Shown: piece after piece, positions 35,733 to 44,312 of the stretch
How the letters are laid out: each line of letters starts with the position of its first letter
Numbering within the stretch: position 1 is the stretch's first letter
Assembly (NCBI RefSeq): GCF_001921865.1
Contig: NZ_MSCT01000019.1
Coordinates: 186,001-250,000, forward strand
DNA from: Pseudomonas chlororaphis
GTDB taxonomy: Bacteria; Pseudomonadota; Gammaproteobacteria; Pseudomonadales; Pseudomonadaceae
Length of the DNA: 64,000 nucleotides
Direction: 5' to 3'
Position numbers and translations under genes: made by a program
Notes under the pieces: generated by a model
Seen by the model: the letters and a program-made list of their open reading frames with translations, nothing else
Database searches by the model: none
What the model was told of the DNA's origin: nothing

Positions 35733-35867
35733 CTGTAGGAGCGAGCTTGCTCGCGATGAGAGCGCAAAGCGCTCGAATGCTCGATCCACACGTACTCACA
35801 GGTCAGTACGCGGGGCCTTCAAGGCGAGCGCTGCGCGCGCTCATCGCGAGCACGCTCGCTCCTGCAG
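35733..35867. repeat. Long REPIN with structured interior
   Basis: REP copies at 35733-35757 and 35843-35867 face each other. The inverted symmetry continues inward: GATGAGAGCGCAAAGCGCTCG matches the reverse complement of the right inner flank at about 17 of 21 positions. A further hairpin, CGTACT/AGTACG, lies in the middle. The whole 135-bp unit can fold as one long stem. Confidence 0.8.
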
Positions 35868-35944
35868 ATGATCCTGCGCAAGGTTTACCTGGCCCCCGCG
35901 GGGCCCGGCGCAGTAGGATCCGGGATTGTTTGCCGGAGGCCCCC

Positions 35945-36172
35945 ATGCTGATTCCCCACGACCAACTTGAAGTCGACACCCTGACCCGCCTGATCGAAGA
36001 CTTCGTCACCCGCGACGGCACCGACAATGGCGACGACACTCCCCTGGAAACCCGCGTCCTGCGGGTGCGCCAGGCACTGACCAAGGGTCAGGCAGTGATC
36101 GTCTTCGACCCGGACAGCGAGCAGTGCCAGCTGATGCTCAAGCACGACGTGCCCAAGGAACTGTTCGACTGA
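35945..36172 (+). CDS. YheU family protein
   Basis: A 75-residue soluble protein of the YheU (UPF0270) family: MLIPHDQLEVDTLTRLIEDF, then RVLRVRQALTKGQAVIVFDP. No enzymatic motif is present and the function is unknown. ATG 35945 follows GGAGG. It is separated from the NAGGN genes by the long REPIN, so cotranscription is uncertain. Confidence 0.85.
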   Translation: MLIPHDQLEVDTLTRLIEDFVTRDGTDNGDDTPLETRVLRVRQALTKGQAVIVFDPDSEQCQLMLKHDVPKELFD

Positions 36173-36190
36173 GCCCCGGCCGGGCGCGCC

Positions 36191-36523
36191 TCAACCGTTG
36201 CTAAAACGCGGCCCGAACAGAATGATGCTGGCGCCGATCACGCACAACGCCACCCCCAGCCAGTCCGAACTCAGCGGTCGCACCCGCTCCACCACGCCCA
36301 GCCAAGCGATCGAGGCAACGATGTAGATCCCGCCGTACGCCGCATACGCACGGCCGGCGTAGGTCGCTTCGATCCGGGTCAGCAGCAGGGCGAAGAGTGT
36401 CAGGCTGAGCAGCGCCGGCACCACCCACCAGGCGCTCTTGCCCTGGCGCAACCACATCCAGAAGGCATAGCAGCCGGCGATTTCGAACAGCGCGGCGAGA
36501 AAAAACCACAGGTAATTGAGCAT
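36191..36523 (-). CDS. YnfA family small membrane protein
   Basis: A 110-residue protein with four hydrophobic helices (UPF0060). The start is MLNYLWFFLAALFEIAGCYAFW, and the conserved GRAYAAYGGIYIVASIAWLG region is present. It is related in fold to small multidrug-resistance exporters, but its role is not established. Its stop is 18 bp from the convergent yheU-like gene. Confidence 0.9.
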   Translation of the reverse strand: MLNYLWFFLAALFEIAGCYAFWMWLRQGKSAWWVVPALLSLTLFALLLTRIEATYAGRAYAAYGGIYIVASIAWLGVVERVRPLSSDWLGVALCVIGASIILFGPRFSNG

Positions 36524-36587
36524 GCGAGGTCTCGTCAGGGATGCCAGAAGCTGGCAACCCTAACGACGCACGGGGGCAGGATCAAGC

Positions 36588-37403
36588 TCAGCTGGCGCTT
36601 TGCCTGGCCTTGGCGCGCATCTTGTCGGCCATGAGGGTCATTTCGTTGTACAGCAGCTGCGGGTTCTTCTGCTTCAGGGCCCAGGCCATGCGTCCCTGTT
36701 CGTGGGGCAGGATCATGAACTCGCCTGCCGCGACCTGGGTGTAGATATAGTCGGCGATGTCCGCCGCGCTGATCGGCGAGCTTTCCAGCAACTTGCCGAC
36801 CTGGGCCTTCATCGCCGGGGTCGGGCCGCGGAACGAGTCCAGCAGGTTGGTCTGGAAGAACGATGGGCAAACCACATGCACGCCGATTTCTTCCTGGGCC
36901 AGCTCGATCAGCAGGCTTTCCGACAGGGCCACCACGCCAGCCTTGGCCACGTTGTAGTTGCTCATGGCCGGGCCCTGCATCAGGGCCGCCATCGAGGCGA
37001 TGTTGATGATCTTGCCTTTGCTCTTTTCCAAGAGCGGCAGGAACGCCTTGCAACCCTTGACCACGCCCATCAGGTTGATCGCGATCTGCCAGTCCCAGTC
37101 CTCCAGGGACAGTTCGCTGAAGAAGCCGCCGGACGCCACGCCGGCGTTATTGACGATCACATCGATGCCGCCGAGCTTGACTTCGCAAGCCTGGGCGAAG
37201 GCGGTCAACTGACTGTAGTCGCGCACGTCGCAACGCTGGATAAAGCCATCGCCGCCGGCTTCGCGCACTAATTTCAGGGTTTCCTGCAGGCCGGGCTCGC
37301 TGACATCCGACAACGCCAACTGCCAGCCTTCGCGCGCCCAGCGCAAAGCGATTTCGCGACCCAGGCCGGACCCGGCGCCAGTGATCATGATGCGATTTTG
37401 CAT
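36588..37403 (-). CDS. SDR family oxidoreductase
   Basis: A 271-residue short-chain dehydrogenase. The cofactor loop TGAGSGLG is at residues 8-15, and NNAGVASGG, catalytic Ser in NIASMAALMQGP and YNVAK are present. A polar C-terminal extension of about 40 residues follows the core. The substrate is unknown. I chose ATG 37403 (MQNRIMITGAG) with AGGAG close upstream on the minus strand. The longer frame upstream has no similarity. It diverges from the DUF3309 gene. Confidence 0.9.
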   Translation of the reverse strand: MQNRIMITGAGSGLGREIALRWAREGWQLALSDVSEPGLQETLKLVREAGGDGFIQRCDVRDYSQLTAFAQACEVKLGGIDVIVNNAGVASGGFFSELSLEDWDWQIAINLMGVVKGCKAFLPLLEKSKGKIINIASMAALMQGPAMSNYNVAKAGVVALSESLLIELAQEEIGVHVVCPSFFQTNLLDSFRGPTPAMKAQVGKLLESSPISAADIADYIYTQVAAGEFMILPHEQGRMAWALKQKNPQLLYNEMTLMADKMRAKARQSAS

Positions 37404-37709
37404 AGGAGTTGCCTTGTTGTTCCGGGGAAGATGAGCCGCAGTGTAGCGAAGGAATTTGCCCCACCCATGCACCATCAGAATGCTGAATGCCCCAGGCAAA
37501 CCGCGGCCCCGGTGGGACTTGCAAGGGTAATTGCCTCGGCCACTCGGCCGCCCCTGGCCCCCGTCGCGGGGAGAAACGGACCGGCAGTCGAAAAGGCCCG
37601 GAAAAACTTGGAATCATCCGGCCACGGCCGAAGTCCGAATCAATAAGCGGTTCGGATCAATGCCATTCGAGCCTGGCCGCCTCTTCGATCATCCAATAAG
37701 GACAACGAC
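37404..37709. other. Divergent intergenic region (306 bp)
   Basis: Carries the promoters of the SDR gene (minus) and the DUF3309 gene (plus). Several short open frames run through it, but none has a ribosome site or composition like the neighbours. No repeat of note. Confidence 0.5.
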
Positions 37710-37862
37710 ATGGGCACAATCCTGATCATTATTCTGATTCTTCTGCTGATCGGTGGTCTTCCGGTCTTTCCGCACTCCAGAAGCTGGGGCTACGGCCCGT
37801 CCGGCATTATCGGCGTGGTGTTGGTGGTGTTGCTGGTCCTGCTCTTGCTGGGCCGGATATAA
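37710..37862 (+). CDS. DUF3309 small membrane protein (50 aa)
   Basis: A 50-residue protein, MGTILIIILILLLIGGLPVF with the central RSWGYGPSGIIGVVLVV and end LLLLGRI. It has two hydrophobic segments around a conserved WGYGPSG turn, the DUF3309 pattern. ATG 37710 follows AAGGA at a good distance. The family is abundant in pseudomonads and may respond to envelope or osmotic stress, but no role is proven. A bidirectional terminator lies 36 bp downstream. Confidence 0.88.
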   Translation: MGTILIIILILLLIGGLPVFPHSRSWGYGPSGIIGVVLVVLLVLLLLGRI

Positions 37863-37897
37863 CCGACCCCACGGCTCGCGCGGTAGGGCCGCGGCAT

Positions 37898-37926
37898 AAA
37901 AAAAGAGGCCCATGGGCCTCTTTTTT
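37898..37926. terminator. Bidirectional Rho-independent terminator
   Basis: GAGGCCCATGGGCCTC is a perfect palindrome with seven A on the left and six T on the right. It serves the convergent DUF3309 gene and the LTA-synthase-like gene. Confidence 0.88.
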
Positions 37927-37941
37927 CATCACCGGGATCGA

Positions 37942-40035
37942 TCAATCCGGCGTGCCGTGCTCCACGCCCGCGGTGTTATCCAGCAGGCTCTTGGTGGCGG
38001 TTTGCAGGAAAGCTTCCAGCTTGTGCTTCAACTCGGCGGTACGCGGGGCGTCCGGCACGACTTCGGCATGCGGGTTGGCGCCCAGTTCGTACTGGTAGAT
38101 CTTCGGCGCCATTTCCTTCTCGCGCGGCAGTACCAGGATCTGGTCGGCGGTGACGATAGCAGTGGTCTGCTCGCTGCCCGACGGCTTGATCACGCCGAAG
38201 CCGGTGTCGCCTTCCGGCAGGTTGAGCAGGTCGCGGCCCCAGCACTGGTGGCGCACTTCGCCGCCGAGGCGGCCCATGATGGTCGGCACGATATCGACCT
38301 GGGTGCCGACGGTGTGGTTGCGCTGGCCGAATTTTTCCTGGATGCCCGGCGCGATCATCAGCATCGGCACGTTGAAGCGGCCCAGGTCCATTTCGGTGAT
38401 CTGGCGCTCGTTGCCGAAACCGTGGTCGCCCACGATCACGAACAGCGTCTCCTTGAAGTACGGCTCCTTGCGCGCCTTCTCGAAGAACTGGCCCAGGGCC
38501 CAGTCGGCGTAGCGCATGGCGGTCAAGTGCTCGTTCAGGCTACCGCGGTCGGTGACCTTCTCCACCGGCAACGGCGTCGGCAAGGCGTACGGGGTGTGGT
38601 TGGACAGGGTCTGCAGCAAGGCATAGAACGGCTTGCCGTTTTCCCGCGCCTTCAACTCTTCCAGGCCGCGGTTGAACATGTCCTGGTCGGACACGCCCCA
38701 AGTCGGGTCGGAGAACACCGGGTCGACGAAGTCGTTGCGCCCGACGAAGTTGGTCATGCCCTGGTTGCTGAAGAAGCCCGACTGGTTGTCCCAGGCGAAA
38801 TCGCCGTTGTAGACATACACGTCGTCATACTTGCGCGCACTCAGCACCTGCGGCAGGCCGGACAGCTTGTGGCTGCCTTCCGGAGTCTGCATCAGGTATT
38901 CGAAACCCGGCAGGTTGGGGAAGCAGGCCATGGTGGCGAACATGCCCTGGTGGGTATGGGTGCCGTTGGAGAAGAAGCGGTCGAACAGCAGGCCTTCCTT
39001 GGACAGCTTGTCCAGGTACGGCGTGATGTTGCCCGGCGCGCCCAGGGCGCCGACGGAGTGCCCGGCCATGCTTTCCATCAGGATCACGACCACGTTCTTG
39101 ATCGGCAGGGTCTTGTCGGCCGGCGGCGTGTAGTCGCGGCGCACGGCGGCGATATCGGCGTCCACCAGCTTGTCGTCCGGCATCACCAGCAGGTCGCGCA
39201 CCACTTGCTGCGCTTCAGGCTGCGGCAGGGTGGCTTTCCAGATATTGCTGCGGTCCTCGCCCATCCGGCTCTTCGCCGCTTCGACCAGCGACAGCGTGCC
39301 GTTGAGGCCCAGCTGGTTGGCGAAGTTCGATTCGGTGGTGTAGACATCGCCCCAGCGCATCGGTGGTCCCTGACGCAGGGTGCCACGCACGGCGACCACG
39401 CAGATCAGCAGGCAGACCACGAACACGCCGGCACGCGCGTACCACGGTGCGACCTGACGGGTGCCGATGCTGCCGCCGCTGAACGGGCCGCGTGGCCGGG
39501 TCGCGCGGTCGGCGCCCTTGAACGCCAGGCTCAGCAGCCAGGTGCCGATGACCCAGGCCAGCAGGTAGCGCACGACCGGGAAACCGTACCAGAGCATGCT
39601 CATCACGGTTTTCGGGTCTTCCTTCACATACTGGAAGACCAGGCCGTTGAGGCGCTGGTGGAACTCACGGTAGAAGTCCATCTCCATCAGGCCGAGAAAC
39701 AGCGCGATGCTCGAGACAATGGTCAGCCAGAAACGGAAGAAGCCGCGGGCCGCCATGGCCCGGGCGCTGAACAGCGCCAGCAGCAGCGGCACGCAGAGGA
39801 AGACCACCAGACGCAGGTCGAAACGCAGGCCGTTGGCGAAGGCTTCGAGAAAGGTCGAGGCCGGCGTGTCGAGGATCATCTCGCGGTTATAGACCAGCAG
39901 CGCCAGGCGCAGCAAAGACAGCATGACCATGATGACCAGCGCGCAGAGCAGCGTATAAGCCAGGTGCGACTTGACGGTCGGTTGCAGCAGGCGACTCGAG
40001 GCTCGCTGCTGACTCAGGGCGTCCGGGTTTGCCAT
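37942..40035 (-). CDS. LTA synthase / sulfatase family membrane protein
   Basis: A 697-residue protein. About five membrane helices in residues 25-195 are followed by a periplasmic alkaline-phosphatase-fold domain. Visible sites are NVVVILMESMAGHSVG, the likely nucleophile Thr in NGTHTHQGMF near residue 357, and IVGDHGFGNE. In Gram-negative bacteria such proteins transfer phosphoglycerol or phosphoethanolamine to glucans or lipids; the exact acceptor is unknown. The start MANPDALSQQRASSR leads a short cytoplasmic tail. It ends at the shared terminator. Confidence 0.88.
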   Translation of the reverse strand: MANPDALSQQRASSRLLQPTVKSHLAYTLLCALVIMVMLSLLRLALLVYNREMILDTPASTFLEAFANGLRFDLRLVVFLCVPLLLALFSARAMAARGFFRFWLTIVSSIALFLGLMEMDFYREFHQRLNGLVFQYVKEDPKTVMSMLWYGFPVVRYLLAWVIGTWLLSLAFKGADRATRPRGPFSGGSIGTRQVAPWYARAGVFVVCLLICVVAVRGTLRQGPPMRWGDVYTTESNFANQLGLNGTLSLVEAAKSRMGEDRSNIWKATLPQPEAQQVVRDLLVMPDDKLVDADIAAVRRDYTPPADKTLPIKNVVVILMESMAGHSVGALGAPGNITPYLDKLSKEGLLFDRFFSNGTHTHQGMFATMACFPNLPGFEYLMQTPEGSHKLSGLPQVLSARKYDDVYVYNGDFAWDNQSGFFSNQGMTNFVGRNDFVDPVFSDPTWGVSDQDMFNRGLEELKARENGKPFYALLQTLSNHTPYALPTPLPVEKVTDRGSLNEHLTAMRYADWALGQFFEKARKEPYFKETLFVIVGDHGFGNERQITEMDLGRFNVPMLMIAPGIQEKFGQRNHTVGTQVDIVPTIMGRLGGEVRHQCWGRDLLNLPEGDTGFGVIKPSGSEQTTAIVTADQILVLPREKEMAPKIYQYELGANPHAEVVPDAPRTAELKHKLEAFLQTATKSLLDNTAGVEHGTPD

Positions 40036-40336
40036 ATCGTTTTAGGACCCAATGGAAGTTGAAGTTTTAAATGCAGCTGCGCTTTACCCTCTGTGTAGCC
40101 ACTGCGGGCTGGGGATCGCGCGGTGCGCAAATGTTGCACGATCAGCGGCGGCATTGCCATTGATTACTGGCAGGCGCCCTCGCCCGGCCGACGGCTCTGG
40201 AACCGGGGATCGCACGGGGTATCGCGGAAAAACAGCGCCGGCGGATTGTCATGGAGGCTTTGTGAAAATTTCGTGCAGCGCATATTTGGTCACATAAAAA
40301 AGGGCCTGGCGGCCCTTTTCCAATCCGCGCCAGCCT
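40036..40336. other. Intergenic region upstream of the LTA-synthase-like gene (301 bp)
   Basis: Holds the promoter of the LTA-synthase-like gene (minus) and the terminator of the small PLDc_N gene. Short frames on the plus strand are not supported by ribosome sites. Confidence 0.5.
40298..40319 (-). terminator. Rho-independent terminator after the PLDc_N gene
   Basis: AAAAGGGCC and GGCCCTTTT pair around a TGGC loop. On the minus strand the hairpin is followed by six T. Confidence 0.82.
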
Positions 40337-40528
40337 TCAAAGCCGCACGTTGCCCCGCGGCCCGGCAATCGCCCAAATGATCAGGCCCAGGACCGGCAAC
40401 AGGATGATCAACAGCACCCAGAGGATTTTCATCCCGGTTTCGGCACTGCTTTTAAGCACATTGATGATCGCCCAGATGTCCAGCGCGAGGATGATCAGGC
40501 CGACCAGGCTATTGAAGGTGGAACCCAT
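40337..40528 (-). CDS. Small PLDc_N-type membrane protein (63 aa)
   Basis: A 63-residue protein, MGSTFNSLVGLIILALDIWA, with a second helix ILWVLLIILLPVLGLIIWAI and end GPRGNVRL. This is the phospholipase-D N-terminal (PLDc_N) pattern: two membrane helices with the conserved Pro in the second. ATG 40528 has AGGAG eight bases upstream. That site lies in the right arm of a strong hairpin (separate entry), so translation or transcription is likely regulated. Function unknown; small proteins of this type are often stress-induced. Confidence 0.82.
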   Translation of the reverse strand: MGSTFNSLVGLIILALDIWAIINVLKSSAETGMKILWVLLIILLPVLGLIIWAIAGPRGNVRL

Positions 40529-40536
40529 GATGTCGC

Positions 40537-40564
40537 TCCTAAGTGAGGGCTTGCCCACTTAGGA
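40537..40564 (-). promoter_or_regulatory. Hairpin covering the Shine-Dalgarno of the PLDc_N gene
   Basis: On the minus strand TCCTAAGTG pairs perfectly with CACTTAGGA around GGCAAGCCCT. The AGGA of the ribosome site is the end of the right arm, nine bases before the start codon. A GAACCC-N16-TCCTAA arrangement just upstream resembles an AlgU-type promoter; if used, transcription would begin inside the hairpin and the repeat would act as DNA rather than RNA. Confidence 0.55.
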
Positions 40565-40618
40565 TAGCCGGCCCTCGCCAGGGTTCCTTTTTATTGCGCG
40601 TGCCCGCAGGCCCTGCGG

Positions 40619-41149
40619 CTAGACGTGGATCGCGACCTTGAGCGCTTCCAGCGCCGGCGCGGCGGCAATGCCGACCTCGGCGCACAGCTCCAGCACCCGC
40701 GGCACGTCGTTGCCGTAGACCAGCACCACTTGCAATTCGTCGTCCAGCAACTGGCTGAAGTTCATCAGCACATAGCCGCCGTTTTCCGGGTTCATGCTGC
40801 CCATCTGGATCTGGATGCGATTGAGCGCGGTCAGGGCTTCGGTCTTGGCCAGTTGCTTGGGCTTGATGTTGAACGCCACGCCCGGGCCGAAGGAGGCGAC
40901 GATCTGGGCGAACAGGTCCATGTAGGTGTCGGCCTGGAACAGCACGGTTTCCGGCAGGCTGCCGACCACCACCCATTCGCCCAGCGGTATCGGGAAGCCG
41001 TCGTCGTAGTTGATATCGGGGTTGGCGGCCAGGAAGGCCTGGGGATCGGCGTAGGCCTGGGCGGCTTCGTCGGCGACCCGCAGGATTTCTTCTTCGCCCA
41101 TGCAGCCGGAGCTGATCCTGGTGATGAGTTCGGCGAGGGCGGTTTTCAT
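40619..41149 (-). CDS. Unrecognised soluble protein (176 aa)
   Basis: I do not recognise this family. The 176-residue protein starts MKTALAELITRISSGCMGEE. It has no signal peptide or membrane helix and is acidic, with a mixed alpha/beta pattern; the middle segment FGPGVAFNIKPKQLAKTEAL and LDDELQVVLVYGNDVPRVL look well ordered. Codon use matches the neighbours. It lies upstream of the PLDc_N gene on the same strand, 90 bp away, and downstream of an ankyrin gene. No function is proposed. Confidence 0.75.
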   Translation of the reverse strand: MKTALAELITRISSGCMGEEEILRVADEAAQAYADPQAFLAANPDINYDDGFPIPLGEWVVVGSLPETVLFQADTYMDLFAQIVASFGPGVAFNIKPKQLAKTEALTALNRIQIQMGSMNPENGGYVLMNFSQLLDDELQVVLVYGNDVPRVLELCAEVGIAAAPALEALKVAIHV

Positions 41150-41267
41150 GGGCGAATCCTGATACGGGGGAAATGTGAAGGGCGCGAAGGATAGCGTAAA
41201 GCGCAGCCGCCAGCGAATCGGCCGGCTTGCTGGCGATTGAGGCCGTGTGCGGTGTCAGCGAGGGCCT

Positions 41268-41292
41268 ATCGCGAGCAAGCTTCGCTCCTACA
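41268..41292. repeat. Single REP element
   Basis: ATCGCGAGCAAGCTTCGCTC followed by CTACAG, a solitary copy between the unknown 176-residue gene and the ankyrin gene. Confidence 0.75.
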
Positions 41293-41310
41293 GATAGAGC
41301 AGCGGTGCGA

Positions 41311-41829
41311 TCACGCCAGCAGCTTTTCCAGCTGCGCGGTGGTGTCGAGGGCGCCCATGGTCTTGGCCGCGTCCAGCGCGCTCACGCCGTTGGCGTCAGT
41401 GGCCCGCGGATTGGCCCCCTTGCCGATCAGGTAGTCGACGATTTCCGGGCGGTTGAACATCGCCGCCATCATCAGCGCCGTGCGCCCGTCGAACGACGAA
41501 CCCTCCACCTCGGCGCCCCCTTCCACCAGCGCCTTGACCACTGCCAGGTCGCCCTTGAAGGCCGCGCCGGCGATCGGGCTCTGGCCGTTGTCGTTGCGGA
41601 TTTCGGGGTCGGCCTTGTGCTTGAGCAGGACCTGCACCGCCTCCACATGCCCGTAGTAGCTGGCGAGCATCAGCAGGGTGTCGCCCTTGTGATTGCGCAG
41701 GTTGACCGGCAGACCGCTGCTCGCCAGCTTGTCGAGCATCTGGGCGTCGCCGGAACGCGCGACGTTGAAAACCTGCTCGGTAAACTCGGCGGCTTCTTCT
41801 GCGGTCATCTGGCGGCTGTTGTCTGACAT
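41311..41829 (-). CDS. Ankyrin repeat protein
   Basis: A 172-residue protein with four ankyrin repeats: HKGDTLLMLASYYGHVEAVQ, then NGQSPIAGAAFKGDLAVV, FDGRTALMMAAMFNRPEIVD and a final ANGVSALDAAKTMGAL. The N-terminal 40 residues (MSDNSRQMTAEEAAEFTEQV) are helical and acidic. No signal peptide is seen, so it is probably cytoplasmic; it should mediate protein-protein contacts. Partner unknown. ATG 41829 was chosen; the frame four codons longer has no better ribosome site. Confidence 0.88.
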   Translation of the reverse strand: MSDNSRQMTAEEAAEFTEQVFNVARSGDAQMLDKLASSGLPVNLRNHKGDTLLMLASYYGHVEAVQVLLKHKADPEIRNDNGQSPIAGAAFKGDLAVVKALVEGGAEVEGSSFDGRTALMMAAMFNRPEIVDYLIGKGANPRATDANGVSALDAAKTMGALDTTAQLEKLLA

Positions 41830-41926
41830 CGGGAACTCCACTTTCGGCGAATCGGAAAGCCGCTAGTGTCCCCAAGCGGCCCCGGCCCTGTCATCCCTTT
41901 TTTCTCAAGGGCGGCCATAGCCAGAA

Positions 41927-43759
41927 TCAATAGCGGTGCCGACCGGCGCAGATCTCCGCCAGCAACGCGTCCGTCACCTGGACGTAAGTCGCCGACCCCG
42001 GCAACCAGGCGTATACCGGGTCGCCGCCGGTTTTCGACGGGTCGAAGGCTTCTTCCTTGAGCCGGGTCTTCTGGTACTTGAAGGTGCCGGTGGTTTCCAT
42101 CTTCACCTTGACCCGCAGGAACAACGGCACCGCATACCCCGGCAGATGCTGGCGGACGAACTGCAACAGCTCGGTGAAATCCAGGGTCGCCAGGGATTCG
42201 GCCGGAGTGATCGCCGCCATCCCCGCGCGGCCGTTGGTGTTGTGCACCTCCACGCCATAAGCCACCGCCTCGGCCACCTGCGGATGGCGCAGGAGAATGT
42301 TCTCCACCTCGGTGGTGGAGACGTTTTCGCCCTTCCAGCGATAGGTATCGCCCAGGCGGTCGATGAATTGCGCGTGACCGAAGCCGATGTCACGCAGCAG
42401 GTCGCCGGTATTGAAATAGCGGTCGCCCTTCTCGAACACGTCGGTGAGGATCACCTTCAGGTTTTTTTCCGGCTCGGTGTAGCCGTCCAACGGCGCCTTG
42501 TCGTCGATCTTCGCCAACAGCAGGCCCTGCCCGCCCCGGGCGACCTTCTGCATGAAGCCCGCGTCATTGCGCAGCGGCGCACAGCTGTCGTGGGCGTACT
42601 CCACCAACGCCCAGGGCGCCAGGGAAAACCCCACGGTGTTGTCGAAATTGAGCACGTTGGTAAAGCCGATATTGCCGTCGCTGGCGGCATACAGCTCACA
42701 GACATGGGCCACGCCGAAACGCTGCTTGAACGCTCCCCACACGCCGGGCCTCAGGCCGTTGCCGACCATCTTCAGCACCTGGTTGTCGCGATCCTGCTCG
42801 CTGGCGGGCTGGTCGATCAGGTAACGGCACAACTCGCCGACGTAGCCGATGGTGGTCGCCTGGAAGCGCCGCGCGTCTTCCCAGAAACGGCTGGCGCTGA
42901 ATTTGCGGCGAATGGCGAAGCCCGAGGCGCCGCTGATCGCCGAACCCCAGCACACGCACAACCCAGTGGCGTGATACAGCGGCAAGGTGCAGTAGAGAAT
43001 ATCGCTGGGCCGCATGTCCAGGGCGATCATGCCGAAGCTGGCCGAGCTGCGCATCCAGCGGCCGTGCTTGAAAATCCCGGCCTTGGGCAGCCCGGTGGTG
43101 CCGGAGGTGTAGATATAGAAGCAGGGATCGTCGAGGTAGATCCGGTCGGTGCTACCGGGGTTGCTCGAATCGCTGTCGGCGCTGGCGGCCATCAAGTCGG
43201 TATAGCTGGCGGGGGCCGGCGCGGACGCGACATCCGGGTCGGCGACGAACCAGGTGCGCGCCTCGTCGATAGCGACCTGCTCGCGCACCGCCGAGTAGGC
43301 GTCCAGCAACTCACCGCCGACGACTATCGCCACCGGTTTCACCAGGTTCACGCTGTGCACCAGCACACTGCCGGTCTGCGCAGTGTTGAGCATGGCGCAG
43401 ATGCCGCCGAGCTTGGCCACCGCCAGCACGCTGACCAGCAGTTCGGGACGGTTTTCGACGAAGATCGCCACCACGTCGCCCTTGCCGATGCCCTGGCTCG
43501 CCAGGTAGTGGGCGATCCGGTTGGCCCACTGGTTGGCCTGTGCATAACTGAGTACCCGATCGCCGTACAACAGTGCCGGGCCGTCGGGGTTGCGCCGGGT
43601 CGCTTGTTCGAAGGTCCAGCCCAGGCCGCAGGGCTGATCGGCACGCTTGACGTTGGCGACCCGCATGCCCTTGATGACCCGGGGCAACGCCCGGGCGATG
43701 GCGGGCAACTTTCGCAGCATCATGCCCCAGGTGATCATGTCCGGTTGGTGAGTGCTCAT
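41927..43759 (-). CDS. Long-chain acyl-CoA synthetase (FATP-like)
   Basis: A 610-residue adenylate-forming enzyme that activates long- or very-long-chain fatty acids. The AMP-binding motif YIYTSGTTGLPKAG lies near residue 215. LYHATGLCVCWGSAI and, near the C-terminus, DRLGDTYRWKGENVSTTEVE (the A8 hinge) are present. The fatty-acid-transport-protein subfamily fits better than FadD, given the length and the N-terminal ITWGMMLRKLPAIARALP amphipathic helix. ATG 43759 follows AGGAGCCGCC. A 29-codon open frame lies just upstream. Confidence 0.9.
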   Translation of the reverse strand: MSTHQPDMITWGMMLRKLPAIARALPRVIKGMRVANVKRADQPCGLGWTFEQATRRNPDGPALLYGDRVLSYAQANQWANRIAHYLASQGIGKGDVVAIFVENRPELLVSVLAVAKLGGICAMLNTAQTGSVLVHSVNLVKPVAIVVGGELLDAYSAVREQVAIDEARTWFVADPDVASAPAPASYTDLMAASADSDSSNPGSTDRIYLDDPCFYIYTSGTTGLPKAGIFKHGRWMRSSASFGMIALDMRPSDILYCTLPLYHATGLCVCWGSAISGASGFAIRRKFSASRFWEDARRFQATTIGYVGELCRYLIDQPASEQDRDNQVLKMVGNGLRPGVWGAFKQRFGVAHVCELYAASDGNIGFTNVLNFDNTVGFSLAPWALVEYAHDSCAPLRNDAGFMQKVARGGQGLLLAKIDDKAPLDGYTEPEKNLKVILTDVFEKGDRYFNTGDLLRDIGFGHAQFIDRLGDTYRWKGENVSTTEVENILLRHPQVAEAVAYGVEVHNTNGRAGMAAITPAESLATLDFTELLQFVRQHLPGYAVPLFLRVKVKMETTGTFKYQKTRLKEEAFDPSKTGGDPVYAWLPGSATYVQVTDALLAEICAGRHRY

Positions 43760-43834
43760 GGCGGCTCCTGTTCGACGCAAAAGACCCTGCACGGACCCAC
43801 CCGCACAGGCGCAGACAAAGGTCGACGAGGTCGT

Positions 43835-43924
43835 TCAGCTGGGCGCCGAACGCGGGGCAGAACCGTAGACAGGAGGAACGACAGAGGGCGTGCTACCCGC
43901 GGTAGCGCAGAGCATGGCATTCAT
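43835..43924 (-). CDS. Possible 29-residue leader peptide
   Basis: ATG 43924 opens a 29-codon frame (MNAMLCATAGSTPSVVPPVY, then nine more residues), preceded on the minus strand by AGGA about nine bases away. It ends 75 bp before the acyl-CoA synthetase start. The frame contains the palindrome CTACCGCGGTAG-like CTACCCGCGGTAG. It could be a translated leader, or chance. No family is recognised. Confidence 0.3.
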   Translation of the reverse strand: MNAMLCATAGSTPSVVPPVYGSAPRSAPS

Positions 43925-44212
43925 GGATGACGTCCTATTTTCTTATTATCAGGCGCCTGCGACCCAAGGGGCATGACGCATGACTGTCCATGTCGATGAA
44001 GCGTCTGGTTGACCGGTACAGCCTGGAACATCGAGGCTTGGGGCCTTGCGCAAAGGGCTTGGCGAAAATTCGTGGCAAGGCCTGCTGCTGGCAAAAAAAT
44101 ACGTCAGCGCTTCTCGGCCTGTACACGGAGTTTTTGCAAAGTTTTGTATCTCCCCAAGCCTGGATTCGCCGTTGCGCGCCCTGCCCGCGCGCACGGCTGC
44201 GATCTCGCAAAA

Positions 44213-44247
44213 TGCAGGATGCACGATGGCCATTCATGCAAATTGCA
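44213..44247. promoter_or_regulatory. TGCA dyad, candidate enhancer site
   Basis: TGCA-N3-TGCA occurs at 44213-44223 and again at 44237-44247, centres 24 bp apart, about 70-100 bp upstream of the sigma-54-like promoter. That is the usual distance for an enhancer-binding protein. Confidence 0.4.
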
Positions 44248-44312
44248 CGGACCCGAAAACAACATAAAATTATAACTAATTGATTTTAAACAAATTAATT
44301 AAAAAACAATGC

